Numbered from the stretch's first letter, positions 39,820 to 47,853 are shown. The stretch: 64,000 bases of DNA from RYN-133 sp036497285 (GCA_036497285.1 DASXJR010000027.1:1-64000); one strand, 5' to 3'. Notes: generated by a model not told the origin, from the sequence alone. Numbers and translations are program-made.

Positions 39820-40814
39820 CGCGGCGTCACCACCCTGTTGCCCAGTGCGGCGAGATCACGTTCGCCGTGATGCTGGCGCACGTAGAGCTCGAGATCGGCC
39901 ACCCGTGCGGCATGGGCCGCGTCGAAGGCGAGCGGTGCGGGACCGAGGGCGTGACCCGCTTGGTGCAGCACGCGCTCGACCGCGTCGGCGACGACCGATC
40001 GCACGCGCAGCGCGAGCAGCTCAGGATCGTCGACCTTGCCCGCGTCGATCGCCGCGGCGCCGTCGCGTAGCGCGCTGCGTGCCCCGTGCAGCGCGACGTC
40101 GACGGTGCCGACGTGCAGGTCGGCAAGGTCGCCCGTCCGCTTCGCCGAGGCGCGAACCACTGCGTCAGCGAGACCGACAGCCCCGCCGTACCAACAGGCC
40201 GCGACGCCGATGCCGCCCCAGGCGAAACCGCGCCGCTGCAGATACCAGCCCGGCTCGCCGACCGGTTCGGCTGCGGCCGCGTCGAACTCGATGGGCACGC
40301 TGACCACGGTGTGCAGTCCGCGCGCGACCCAGCCCTGCGCCGGGTGTGCGCGTACCGCGGGCTGGCGCAGATCCACCTGGAACAGCTGACGCTGCTCGCC
40401 GACGTGCGCGGTGACGAGCGCGTGATCGAGATCCGCGCCGAGCGAGCACCACGGCTTGGTGCCGAACAATGTCGTCGCGCCCTCATGCGTCGATGCGTCG
40501 AGACGGACGTGCGGTGCTTCGGCCGCGAAGACTCCCCAGGTGCTGTCGGGCGGCGCTTCCTGACCCGCCTCGGCGATGATCGCGAGTGCGTCGGTGTGGG
40601 CCTCGAGCACGCGGGCGACAGTGAGATTCTCGCGCGCGACCGCGGCGAGCACCGCCCAACGGAGCAGGGTGTCTCCCGAGCCGGGCAACGGCAGCTGCGA
40701 GCCGTACTTGCCTGTCAGACGCAGCGCGGTCTGGATGTCGTCACCGGCGTCAGCTGCGCCGGTCACGAGGTGAGTGATCCAGTCGGGGGCGGCCCTCAGG
40801 TCGAGGTCGAGCAC
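39816..40814 (-). CDS. Acyl-CoA dehydrogenase-like protein
   Basis: The 332-residue protein is short for the family (usually about 380). It has the helical N-domain 'LTGKYGSQLPLPGSGDTLLR' and 'NLTVARVLEAHTDALAIIAE', the beta-domain 'STWGVFAAEAPHVRLDAS' and the C-domain 'GIGVAACWYGGAVGLADAVV'. The usual catalytic Glu is not obvious. It begins at GTG 40814 and leads a run with PIG-L/methyltransferase, GT2 and HAD genes. In that context it may oxidise something other than a fatty acyl-CoA, for example an amine or nitro compound, as some nitrososynthases of this fold do on amino sugars. This is inference. Confidence 0.8.
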   Translation of the reverse strand: MLDLDLRAAPDWITHLVTGAADAGDDIQTALRLTGKYGSQLPLPGSGDTLLRWAVLAAVARENLTVARVLEAHTDALAIIAEAGQEAPPDSTWGVFAAEAPHVRLDASTHEGATTLFGTKPWCSLGADLDHALVTAHVGEQRQLFQVDLRQPAVRAHPAQGWVARGLHTVVSVPIEFDAAAAEPVGEPGWYLQRRGFAWGGIGVAACWYGGAVGLADAVVRASAKRTGDLADLHVGTVDVALHGARSALRDGAAAIDAGKVDDPELLALRVRSVVADAVERVLHQAGHALGPAPLAFDAAHAARVADLELYVRQHHGERDLAALGNRVVTPR

Positions 40815-40901
40815 GGTGATCCTTGCGTGAGAACGCGGCGGGCTGCTCCACCGACATCGACCCTAGCCGTACCCCGGTTGTCCGTACTTTGATGGCCTGA
40901 G

Positions 40902-40974
40902 TGGGCCCCGCGGGGCTCGAACCCGCAACCTACGGATTAAAAGTCCGCAGCTCTGCCAATTGAGCTAGAGGCCC
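40902..40974 (-). tRNA. tRNA-Lys (anticodon TTT)
   Basis: Read on the minus strand the gene folds as a complete cloverleaf: acceptor GGGCCTC/GGGGCCC with one G-T pair, D-arm GCTC...GAGC, anticodon stem GCGGA/TCCGT around loop CTTTTAA (anticodon TTT), and T-arm GCGGG-TTCGAGC-CCCGC. The discriminator base is A and the CCA end is not encoded. It is 73 nt long. It decodes AAA and, by wobble, AAG. Confidence 0.97.
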
Positions 40975-41110
40975 GGCGTGTGGGAAAGACTTCCCGCTGC
41001 CGATGCCAGCCTAGTGGCCGTGCCGCGCCGATATGGCAGTGGCGCGTCCGCCGGACCGCCGCAGGCCTCATCCGCGGGGAATGACGCGGCATCGTGTCCG
41101 CGCCGCTGGC

Positions 41111-41803
41111 ATGGGCCCATGGCCGCTCGCGCGACGGTGCACAGTGCCGACGTATGAGCGGGCCATGTCGGTCGCCTTCGCGGTGGGCTCGACCTGCTTC
41201 CTGGTCGGCCCGTTTCCCGGATACCTGCAACTGGTGGGGCCGGTGGCTGATGCGGTCACCTTCTTCGTGGGCTCGGTGTTCTTCACAGTCGGTGGCGGCC
41301 TGCAGACGTGGTTGGCCGCGCCGCGACGCCGCGACTCTGGCGCCGCCCGGGCCGCGTGGTGGACGGCGGCCGTCCAGTCGCTGGGCACGTTGTTCTTCAA
41401 CGTCACGACCTTCCGCGCCCTGCAGACCGCCGTCACCAACCCGGACTACGACCGGCTGGTGTGGCGGCCGGACGCGTTCGGCTCGATCTGTTTCCTGATC
41501 TCGGGCGCGATCGGCTACCGGGCATCCGTCCGTCGGGGATTGGTACCGATCCGCGGCTCGAGCGGTTGGTGGCAGCCGGGGGTCAACCTTCTCGGCTGCG
41601 TGCTGTTCGGTGTCGCCGCGATCGCCGGCTACGTCGTCCCGAGTTCTGCCGGCATCCTCGACCTTGCCGCCGCCAATTGGACGACCGCGTCCGGCGCCGC
41701 CTGTTTCCTCGCCTGTGCCGTCGGGGCGCTCGTCACAGCTCGTCGGTCATGTCCCCCGGGCCGCCGCCCATCATGGCCAACATGGCTTTTCCACCGGTCG
41801 TGA
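41111..41803 (+). CDS. YrhK-like multi-span membrane protein
   Basis: The 230-residue protein has five or six hydrophobic helices and YrhK-domain-like repeats: 'MSVAFAVGSTCFLVGPFPGY', 'FFVGSVFFTVGGGLQTWLA' and 'LLGCVLFGVAAIAGYVV'. Its function is unknown. The start is uncertain: ATG 41111 is used, with ATG 41081, GTG 41144 and ATG 41165 as alternatives; none has a clear ribosome site. The last 71 nt overlap the convergent permease gene and encode a charged tail. Confidence 0.7.
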   Translation: MGPWPLARRCTVPTYERAMSVAFAVGSTCFLVGPFPGYLQLVGPVADAVTFFVGSVFFTVGGGLQTWLAAPRRRDSGAARAAWWTAAVQSLGTLFFNVTTFRALQTAVTNPDYDRLVWRPDAFGSICFLISGAIGYRASVRRGLVPIRGSSGWWQPGVNLLGCVLFGVAAIAGYVVPSSAGILDLAAANWTTASGAACFLACAVGALVTARRSCPPGRRPSWPTWLFHRS

Positions 41804-42899
41804 AGAACCGCCACACGAGTGCGGCAGCCAGGACCAGGAACACGATGTTGAGCCAGGTCGTGTAGTTCCAGCTGATCCCGTTGTCGCCGACCGACGCGTG
41901 CCGGGTGCCGGTCGGAATGAGGTGGAGCGGGCCGAACACCAACTCGATCATGTATCCGGCCGCGACCATCGTGACGTAGAAAGTCGCAGTGAGGAACGCG
42001 GCGACGCGGCGCCCGTAGTACTTCGCGTAGATGACGATGATCGGAATGATGATCAGGTCGGCGAAGATGAATGACACCACGCCGCCGAAGCTGATCCCGC
42101 CGTTCCACAACACCGCCGCGAGCGGGACGTTGCCGATCGAACAGACGAACGCCAGCACCGCGACCAGCGGACCGATCACCGGGCCCCAGACCTTGGCCGC
42201 GAGCGGGTGGTCGGTGAAGAACAGCGACTGCCAGAACGTGTCGGGGATCCACGCCGCTGCTGCGCCGGCGATGAGCAGGCCGATGACGATGTCGCGCAGC
42301 ACCGCAGCCCATTCCATGACGAAGTTGTGCGACACCGAGGTGAATCCGTCCCGCGAGGCGAGGCGATCCCAGAACGATCCGGCGCCGGCAACCGACATGT
42401 CCATGGCTGCGTGGCCCTCCATGGATCCGGCGAGGCCCTTGTCCGCTTGTTCTCGCGCCTGGTCGCGCAGCCCTCTCGTGAGCAGTCGGCGGAAGATCAG
42501 GGCCAGCAGCACGATCATGAACGGGCCGCCGACGAACTCCGCGAGGGTGAATTGCCAGCCGAGGAGCAGCGCGAGGATGAGCCCGAGTTCGATGACCAGG
42601 TTCGTCGATGCGAATTGGAACGCCATCGCCGACGTGAAATCGGCGCCCTTGCGGAACAGGGAGCGTGCCAGCGCGACCGCCGCGTAGGAGCACGACGACG
42701 ACGCGGCGCCCAGCCCCGTTGCGGTGGCCAGGCTGGGCGGACGGTCGTCCGGAAGCAGTGCGGCGATCGTGGACTTCTTGACGAGCGCCTCGACGATCGC
42801 TGACAAGGTGAACCCGAGGATCAGTGACCACGTCACTTGCCAGGTCATCGAGAGGGCGATGCCGAGAGCGTGCAGGGTTCCGTGCCAGAAGTCGGTCAT
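41733..42899 (-). CDS. PF03773-type permease (ArsP/YraQ-like), CsoR-linked
   Basis: The 388-residue protein has about eight membrane helices with family features: 'GLGAASSSCSYAAVALARSL' (the cysteine-containing pore helix), 'STNLVIELGLILALL', 'CSIGNVPLAAVLWNGGISFG' and 'SFIFADLIIIPIIVIYAKYY'. A His/Met-containing central loop lies near 'MEGHAAMDM'. Such permeases are assigned to metal or metalloid efflux. The gene is divergent from csoR across 115 bp with two CsoR-like operators, so copper or another soft metal is the likely inducer. GGGAGG precedes ATG 42899. Confidence 0.85.
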   Translation of the reverse strand: MTDFWHGTLHALGIALSMTWQVTWSLILGFTLSAIVEALVKKSTIAALLPDDRPPSLATATGLGAASSSCSYAAVALARSLFRKGADFTSAMAFQFASTNLVIELGLILALLLGWQFTLAEFVGGPFMIVLLALIFRRLLTRGLRDQAREQADKGLAGSMEGHAAMDMSVAGAGSFWDRLASRDGFTSVSHNFVMEWAAVLRDIVIGLLIAGAAAAWIPDTFWQSLFFTDHPLAAKVWGPVIGPLVAVLAFVCSIGNVPLAAVLWNGGISFGGVVSFIFADLIIIPIIVIYAKYYGRRVAAFLTATFYVTMVAAGYMIELVFGPLHLIPTGTRHASVGDNGISWNYTTWLNIVFLVLAAALVWRFFTTGGKAMLAMMGGGPGDMTDEL

Positions 42900-42921
42900 G
42901 ATGCCGATGCCTCCCGCGGTA

Positions 42922-42936
42922 TACCTGGACGGGGTA
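42922..42936. promoter_or_regulatory. CsoR-type operator, permease side
   Basis: TACCTGGACGGGGTA is a 15-bp inverted repeat with TACC/GGTA arms; the flanks extend it as GGTATACC (42918-42925) and GGTATACC (42933-42940). It lies 23 nt ahead of the permease ATG. It has the same length and outer arms as the site at 42968-42982. Confidence 0.7.
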
Positions 42937-42967
42937 TACCGTACGCGGTCGGTCGGCGACGCCCAAG

Positions 42968-42982
42968 TACCCCAAGGGGGTA
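42968..42982. promoter_or_regulatory. CsoR-type operator, csoR side
   Basis: TACCCCAAGGGGGTA is a near-ideal CsoR/RcnR-family box: TACCCC and GGGGTA arms around AAG. It lies 32 nt ahead of the csoR ATG, where bound repressor would block csoR transcription. Its centre is 46 bp from that of the permease-side box. Confidence 0.85.
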
Positions 42983-43014
42983 TAGTTCGAACCCTGGACC
43001 GAGGGGACACGGCG

Positions 43015-43296
43015 ATGCACGGTTACACCGAGAACAAAGAGGCGTATCTGAAGCGGATGCGTCGCATCGAAGGTCAGGTGCGGGGCATCGCCAAGATGAT
43101 CGACGACGACAAGTACTGCATCGACATCCTGACGCAGGTCAGCGCGGCCACCAAGGCCTTGCAGGCGGTGTCGTTGGGCCTGCTCGAGGAGCACATGGCC
43201 GGGTGCGTCGTCGACGCGGCGCGGGCAGGCGGTGACGAGGCTGACGCGAAGGTCAAAGAGGCTGCTGAGGCGATTGCGCGCCTCGTCCGGTCGTAA
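43015..43296 (+). CDS. csoR: CsoR-family metal-sensing repressor
   Basis: The 93-residue all-helical protein has the CsoR copper site Cys35 ('DDDKYCIDIL'), His60 and Cys64 ('LLEEHMAGCVV'), matching Cys36/His61/Cys65 of M. tuberculosis CsoR. The N-terminal helix 'EAYLKRMRRIEGQVRGIAKM' is the DNA-binding part. Cu(I) binding would release the operator. A GAGGGG site precedes ATG 43015. The His at the second ligand place distinguishes it from CstR persulfide sensors, which have Cys only. It controls itself and the divergent permease. Confidence 0.94.
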   Translation: MHGYTENKEAYLKRMRRIEGQVRGIAKMIDDDKYCIDILTQVSAATKALQAVSLGLLEEHMAGCVVDAARAGGDEADAKVKEAAEAIARLVRS

Positions 43297-43311
43297 TTTC
43301 ATTTGAGGACA

Positions 43312-43343
43312 GATCTGATCGGGCTGGAACCCCAGCGCAGATC
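43312..43343 (+). terminator. Two-step hairpin after csoR
   Basis: GATCTG (43312-43317) pairs with CAGATC (43338-43343), and inside it GCTGG (43323-43327) pairs with CCAGC (43332-43336) around AACC. It starts 15 nt after the csoR stop in the gap before the convergent dioxygenase gene. The rest of the 138-bp gap is empty. Confidence 0.6.
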
Positions 43344-43434
43344 AGCCGCCGTGGTGAGGCTCCGGAATGACACCTCGTCGGCAAAGTGGCTGCGTCCACC
43401 CGAACAAGCGCGAGAACGTACATCAAATTGTCGG

Positions 43435-44268
43435 TCAAACCTGCCGGTGCAGCACGAAGTCGTGCTCGCACACCACAGATCCGTCATCGCGCGCGACGAA
43501 GTCTTCGATCAGCGACTCCTTCACGCCGAACACGGTGTCCGAGTCGAGATAGGCGCTGTCGCGGTCGAACACATGCGTGGTGATCGGCTCGAACCCCGTC
43601 GCGCTCACCTTGGCGTGAATGTGGGCGGCTCGCCAAGGGTGCCGTCCGGTGTCGGCGAGCAGTCTGCCCACCGGGCCGTCGGCCGGAATCGCATACGGGA
43701 CGGGCCGCACCGTGCGTACCTCGTATCGTCCCGACGCATCAGCGCGGTACCGGCCACGCAGGTTCGTCGCCGGCTGCACATCAGGTTGCTGCACTGCATA
43801 AAAGCCGTTGGCCGCGTTCTGCCACAGATCCAGCACAGCGCCGACCACCGGCGCACCGCACTCATCGCGAACCACCCCGCGCAGCACGACCGGATTACCG
43901 CCGTCGTCGTACTCGACCATCGACGCGCCGTATTCACGCAGCGGAGAGTCCGGGACGTAGAACGGGCCGAGGATCGTCGGTTCGGTCGCGTCCGACGACG
44001 CATGATTGATCAGATCGACCAGCGTGGACAGTCCGAGCGTGTCGGACAGCAGCACGAACTCCTGCCGCACCGCGTCGCAGGTCTGCCCCGTCTCGGTCAG
44101 AAACCGGATTCCCGCGAACCACTCGTCTTCGGTGAGCCGCACGTCCCGAGCAAACGCGTGCAGATGTCGCACAAGAGAAGTCATGATCTCGCGCAGCCGC
44201 GCGTCGGGCGTCGCCGCCAACCGCGCAACGACCTCAGCGGTCAGCGCGTCCTCGGTGATCGGTTCCAC
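43435..44268 (-). CDS. Intradiol ring-cleavage dioxygenase (catechol/hydroxyquinol 1,2-dioxygenase type)
   Basis: The 277-residue protein has the helical N-domain 'TEDALTAEVVARLAATPDAR' and the Fe(III) ligands of the family: Tyr in 'EPTILGPFYVPDSPL', Tyr in 'GRYEVRTVRPVPYAIP' and the two His in 'HPWRAAHIHAKVSATGFEP'. It opens a 1,2-dihydroxy aromatic ring between the hydroxyls with O2. GTG 44268 is used, 7 nt past the ribA stop, implying coupling to the ribA-ribD genes. No beta-ketoadipate genes are adjacent, so the true substrate may not be catechol. Confidence 0.86.
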   Translation of the reverse strand: MEPITEDALTAEVVARLAATPDARLREIMTSLVRHLHAFARDVRLTEDEWFAGIRFLTETGQTCDAVRQEFVLLSDTLGLSTLVDLINHASSDATEPTILGPFYVPDSPLREYGASMVEYDDGGNPVVLRGVVRDECGAPVVGAVLDLWQNAANGFYAVQQPDVQPATNLRGRYRADASGRYEVRTVRPVPYAIPADGPVGRLLADTGRHPWRAAHIHAKVSATGFEPITTHVFDRDSAYLDSDTVFGVKESLIEDFVARDDGSVVCEHDFVLHRQV

Positions 44269-44275
44269 AACGAAG

Positions 44276-44881
44276 TCACGCAGTGAGGTCGATGGTGTGG
44301 TCCCGCCGGGCCTTCGCCGCCAGGTAGGCGGCATTGGTGGGCGACAGATGAACATGCGTCGGCACCTGCTCGGTCACCCGGAGCCCGAGCCGTCGCAACT
44401 GAACAGTCTTGTCGGAGTTGTTCGTCAGCAACCGCAACGAAGTCACGCCGAGCGCCCGCAGCATCTGCGCCGCAACCGCGTAGTCGCGCGCGTCCTCCGC
44501 ATGTCCGAGTGCGACATTCGCCTCGTAGGTGTCCAGGCCCAGATCCTGCAACGCGTAGGCATCGAGCTTCGGGTACAGCCCGATGCCACGGCCCTCCTGC
44601 CGCAGGTACAGCAGGTAGCCGCCGGCCTCGGCGATCCGCTCGACTCCCTCACGTAACTGAGCGCCACAATCGCAGCGTCCGCTGCCGAACACGTCGCCGG
44701 TCAGGCATTCGCTGTGTGCACGTACCAGCGGGACGGAGCCGGGCGTCCCGAGCCGCAAGGCGAGATGCTCGTGGCCGTCCGACAGGCCGTGGAACGTGTA
44801 CACCCGGGCGCGCGTCTCGTACCCGTCGGCGAAGCTCATCGGCACCGTCAGGTGGGTACGGATCGTCGCCGCGGTCAGCAT
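44276..44881 (-). CDS. ribA: GTP cyclohydrolase II
   Basis: The 201-residue protein has the zinc site 'AHSECLTGDVFGSGRCDCG' (Cys59, Cys70, Cys72), the catalytic 'LRQEGRGIGL' and 'KLDAYALQDLG' with Tyr109. Tyr109 matches Tyr105 of E. coli RibA, the residue replaced by Met in the Streptomyces paralogue SCO6655 that stops at the formamidopyrimidine. Full GCH II activity is therefore expected. It opens GTP, releasing formate and pyrophosphate, for riboflavin or related products. It overlaps the RibD-type gene by 7 nt and is not in a classical rib operon. Confidence 0.92.
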   Translation of the reverse strand: MLTAATIRTHLTVPMSFADGYETRARVYTFHGLSDGHEHLALRLGTPGSVPLVRAHSECLTGDVFGSGRCDCGAQLREGVERIAEAGGYLLYLRQEGRGIGLYPKLDAYALQDLGLDTYEANVALGHAEDARDYAVAAQMLRALGVTSLRLLTNNSDKTVQLRRLGLRVTEQVPTHVHLSPTNAAYLAAKARRDHTIDLTA

Positions 44882-45579
44882 GGCACTCCGTCCGGGGAGA
44901 AGCGCGCCGACAGCGCGTACCGCAACAGCACCACGTCACCGATCTGGCGAACCTCCGCCAACGTCGCCCGACGCTTCGAGTTCCACGGAAACAGCCCGTC
45001 CCCGACGAAGCGGCGCGCCCGCGAGTCACCGACGAACAACGGCGCGACCACGAGTTGCAGTTCGTCGACCAGATCGGCGGTGAGGAATTGGGTATGGACG
45101 GTGCCGCCGCCTTCGACCATCAGTCGTTGCACGCCCCGCCGGAAGAGATCTTCGCTGATCTGGTCCATCTCGACCGGCGCTCCGGCGTCGATCACGTCCG
45201 CCACCGAACCCAGCCGGTCCTGCGTCGCAACCACCGCGCGGCTCTCGCAGTAAACGACCTTGTCCGCCTCGTCGGCGAGGAAGAATTGGGCGCGCGCATC
45301 GAGCTGTCCGCGGCGGGTGACGGTCACCTTCAAGGGAGACGGGCACAGTCCGCGCGCGACCCGGTCGCGCCGCCGGCGCTCCGACCGGACCAGCAGCCGC
45401 GGGTTGTCCTTGCGGACAGTCGCCGCCCCGACCATGATCGCGTCGCAGGTGGCGCGCACCGCGTCGACGCGGTCGAAGTCGGCCTCGTTGGACAGCGCCA
45501 GCCGGGTCTCGGTCGCGTTGTCGAGGTACCCGTCGATCGACATGCCGCAGCTGAGCAGGGTGTACGGACGGTCAGCCAT
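44875..45579 (-). CDS. RibD C-terminal-type reductase (dihydrofolate reductase fold)
   Basis: The 234-residue protein matches the RibD reductase domain: 'SCGMSIDGYLDNATETR', 'RATCDAIMVGAATVRKDNPR', 'VEGGGTVHTQFLTADLVDEL' and 'FVGDSRARRFVG'. In riboflavin synthesis this domain reduces the ribosyl chain of the GCH II product with NADPH. No deaminase domain is attached. The pairing with ribA by overlapping frames suggests the two act in sequence on a pyrimidine intermediate. It overlaps the upstream membrane-protein gene by 8 nt. Confidence 0.87.
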   Translation of the reverse strand: MADRPYTLLSCGMSIDGYLDNATETRLALSNEADFDRVDAVRATCDAIMVGAATVRKDNPRLLVRSERRRRDRVARGLCPSPLKVTVTRRGQLDARAQFFLADEADKVVYCESRAVVATQDRLGSVADVIDAGAPVEMDQISEDLFRRGVQRLMVEGGGTVHTQFLTADLVDELQLVVAPLFVGDSRARRFVGDGLFPWNSKRRATLAEVRQIGDVVLLRYALSARFSPDGVPC

Positions 45580-46447
45580 GCAACACCTTCTCGCGTGGTT
45601 CGGACTCGAGTCGAGGGGATGGCTTCGCGAGCAGCACGACCGCTCCGGGCAAGCAGGCCGCGATCACCAGTACGCCGTACACGGTGGCGGTAGCAACGCC
45701 GGCGCCGGCGCCCAGACCGACCGCACCGAACGCCCACGCAGCCACGCCTTCGCGTGGTCCCCAGCCGCCCAGGTTCAGCGGCACCGCCATGGCAATCAGC
45801 ACAAGCATCGCCAGCGGCAGCAGGCGAGCAGGCGATGCGTGCACTCCTGCAGTGTGCGCCGCGATCAGGAAAGTCGCAGTATGCCCGGCTACCACGACCG
45901 CCGACGCCGCGAGCACGGCCCGCCACGACGAGCCGAACGCGCGGTTCAGCTCGGCACGCACCGCACGCGACCGGACGAGCACGACCGCAACTGCGAGCAG
46001 CACCGCAACCACGGCAAGCACGACGTAGGACATCGCTGCCCGCGCCGGCCCCGGTAGCGCGGACAACAGCACGAGGGCGATCGCGACCTGGACGACCTGC
46101 CCTGCCACCCGCTCCCACACGACCGCACGCAGTCCGTGTCGCACGCCGCGGTTTACGTCGCCGAGCACACCTGCCGGCAGGGCTGTGTTCAGGAATTGCG
46201 CTCGGTAGTACTCCGCTATTGCCGACCGGAAGGGCAGCGCCCGACCGAACCCACGCGCGATCGCCGTCCACCGCCAAGCCGCACAGACCGTGGTGATCGC
46301 GCCCAGCACGACGGCAGCCCCGACGGCGGACGCGTCGACCGCGCGCAGTCCGTCGAGGAACGGGCCGGTGCCCACCCGCCACACGAGCACAGCCAGGATC
46401 GCCGCCGCGCCCATCAGGCGCGCCCACCGCCAGACCGCTCGGCGCAT
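45572..46447 (-). CDS. UPF0104/lysylphosphatidylglycerol-synthase-TM-like membrane protein
   Basis: The 291-residue protein has about seven membrane helices and UPF0104 hallmarks: 'EYYRAQFLNTALPAGVLGDV', 'VWERVAGQVVQVAIALVLL' and 'VPLNLGGWGPREGVAAWAF'. The domain is the flippase half of MprF and also occurs alone. It may move a lipid-linked or glycosylated product across the membrane. A GGAGGAGGT site precedes ATG 46447. It lies between a GT4 gene (41 nt upstream) and the RibD-type gene, so it belongs to the same run. Confidence 0.85.
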   Translation of the reverse strand: MRRAVWRWARLMGAAAILAVLVWRVGTGPFLDGLRAVDASAVGAAVVLGAITTVCAAWRWTAIARGFGRALPFRSAIAEYYRAQFLNTALPAGVLGDVNRGVRHGLRAVVWERVAGQVVQVAIALVLLSALPGPARAAMSYVVLAVVAVLLAVAVVLVRSRAVRAELNRAFGSSWRAVLAASAVVVAGHTATFLIAAHTAGVHASPARLLPLAMLVLIAMAVPLNLGGWGPREGVAAWAFGAVGLGAGAGVATATVYGVLVIAACLPGAVVLLAKPSPRLESEPREKVLHG

Positions 46448-46488
46448 CGGACACAGACCTCCTCCGGCGAGGACCAAAGCCTCCTCTA

Positions 46489-47451
46489 TCAAGACACGCT
46501 GGAACGGCTCACCGCGTTCAGTGCGGCCGCGATCCGCCCGGCTGTCTCGTCCCAACCCGGAAGCTGGTCGCGCCGCCGAATGGCACGCGTGCGCAGGTCG
46601 CCGCGGAGCTCCGGACGGGTGAGCCAGGCCCGCAGCGCCGCGGCGAGCGCAGCCACGTCGCCGGGAGCGACGAGCAGGCTGGCGCCGGTGTCGCCGAGCG
46701 CCTCACGCACTCCGCCGACGTCGCTCGCCAACACCGGCAGACCGCGCGCCAACGCCTCGGTGATCACCATCCCGAAGGTCTCGGCGCGCGAGGGAAGGAC
46801 AAGCAGATCGGCCGCCGCATACGCGGTGGCCAGCGCATCGCCCACCCTCGGACCGCCGAACAGCACGCGGTCGTTGGCCAACCCGGCCACGAACGACCGA
46901 TCGCGGTCGAGGCTGCCGACGCACGTGCAGTCCCAGTCGAGATCGTCGACCAGGTCGAGCGCGGCGAGCAGCACGTCGTGCCCCTTGTGCGGTGCGACCG
47001 CCGCCACGCAGAGCAACCGTCCGCCACCGGGGGTGCCGGGTGCGACCGCGCCCAGGTCCACGCCGGGCACCGCGACGTGTACCCCGCGCGGGTCGAGGTC
47101 GTAGGCGCGCAGCAGCTCCGACCGCGTCCACGAACTGGTCGTCACCACCGCGGCGGCCGCACGTAGCACCCCTCGCTCTACCTCGTCGAACAGCGGCATG
47201 TGCACCAGCACGACGAGTTTCAATCGAGCCGACGCCGGCCGGATGATGTCGACGGCCGGCGAGGCGAGCAGACCGTCGATGAGGACGGTGGAGCCGGACG
47301 GGACGGCCGTGAGCGCGGAGCCCAGCCTGTCCGGCGTCGTGGCCAATTCCTCCAGGTGCAGCAGCGCGTTCACCCGGCGGTCGTAGTGGTTCCCTCCGCT
47401 CGGTCGCAGCGGGTCGTCGATGCCTTCCGGGACGACGAAGTAGGCGCTCAC
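46489..47451 (-). CDS. GT4-family glycosyltransferase
   Basis: The 320-residue protein has a GT-B fold: an N-terminal 'GGNHYDRRVNALLHL' acceptor domain, 'LLCVAAVAPHKGHDVLLAAL' and the EX7E motif 'SRAETFGMVITEALARGLPV'. It uses a nucleotide sugar and retains configuration. The GTG start overlaps the PTPS-like stop by 4 nt (GTGA). At 320 residues it is shorter than usual GT4 enzymes (370-400), mainly in the N-terminal domain. A sugar transfer onto a pterin or lipid acceptor is suggested only by context. Confidence 0.87.
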   Translation of the reverse strand: MSAYFVVPEGIDDPLRPSGGNHYDRRVNALLHLEELATTPDRLGSALTAVPSGSTVLIDGLLASPAVDIIRPASARLKLVVLVHMPLFDEVERGVLRAAAAVVTTSSWTRSELLRAYDLDPRGVHVAVPGVDLGAVAPGTPGGGRLLCVAAVAPHKGHDVLLAALDLVDDLDWDCTCVGSLDRDRSFVAGLANDRVLFGGPRVGDALATAYAAADLLVLPSRAETFGMVITEALARGLPVLASDVGGVREALGDTGASLLVAPGDVAALAAALRAWLTRPELRGDLRTRAIRRRDQLPGWDETAGRIAAALNAVSRSSVS

Positions 47452-47840
47452 AGCGGTCGTTCGTAGCTGGCCCACGCGATGTGTGACTCGTGCAGCGTGA
47501 CAACCAGAGCGGTGGCCGTCGTCGAACCCAGCGCGCCGTCGTGCACCCGCTCGGCGATGCCGGCTGCGATCACATGGGCGAGTACCTCAGTCGTCGTGTT
47601 GACACTGGCAAACTCGGGCAGCTCGTCCAGGTTCCGGTAGGTGAACCCGCCCAGGACCTCGTGCAGCGCCGTGCTCGCCGCGCCGATGTCGACCACGATG
47701 CCGTTAACGTCGAGCGCTTCGGCGCGGAAGGTCGCGTCGACGACGAAGGTTGCTCCGTGCAACCGCTGCGCCGGTCCGAACACCTCGCCGTCGAAGCTGT
47801 GCGCGATCATCATGTGGTCGCGCACGGTCACGCTGTACAC
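47448..47840 (-). CDS. PTPS/QueD-fold protein lacking canonical catalytic residues
   Basis: The 130-residue protein has the T-fold pattern of 6-pyruvoyl/6-carboxytetrahydropterin synthase: 'MIAHSFDGEVFGPAQRLHGA', 'VVDIGAASTAL', 'NTTTEVLAHVIAAGI' and the pterin-anchoring Glu in 'TLHESHIAWASY'. Two zinc histidines (His14, His28) are present, but the third ligand of the LHGH motif is Ala30, the LDH histidine is Glu73 and no catalytic Cys is seen. The pterin pocket may be kept while the chemistry differs. It starts at GTG 47840 and lies in the run with RibA and RibD-type enzymes. Confidence 0.8.
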   Translation of the reverse strand: MYSVTVRDHMMIAHSFDGEVFGPAQRLHGATFVVDATFRAEALDVNGIVVDIGAASTALHEVLGGFTYRNLDELPEFASVNTTTEVLAHVIAAGIAERVHDGALGSTTATALVVTLHESHIAWASYERPL

Positions 47841-47853
47841 GCCGGCGTTCTCC

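Noticed and set aside
43435..44268. Start of the dioxygenase at an upstream ATG (44355)
   Set aside because: The added residues overlap ribA and are Pro/Arg-rich; family proteins begin close to the 'TEDALTAEVV' segment, so GTG 44268 fits.
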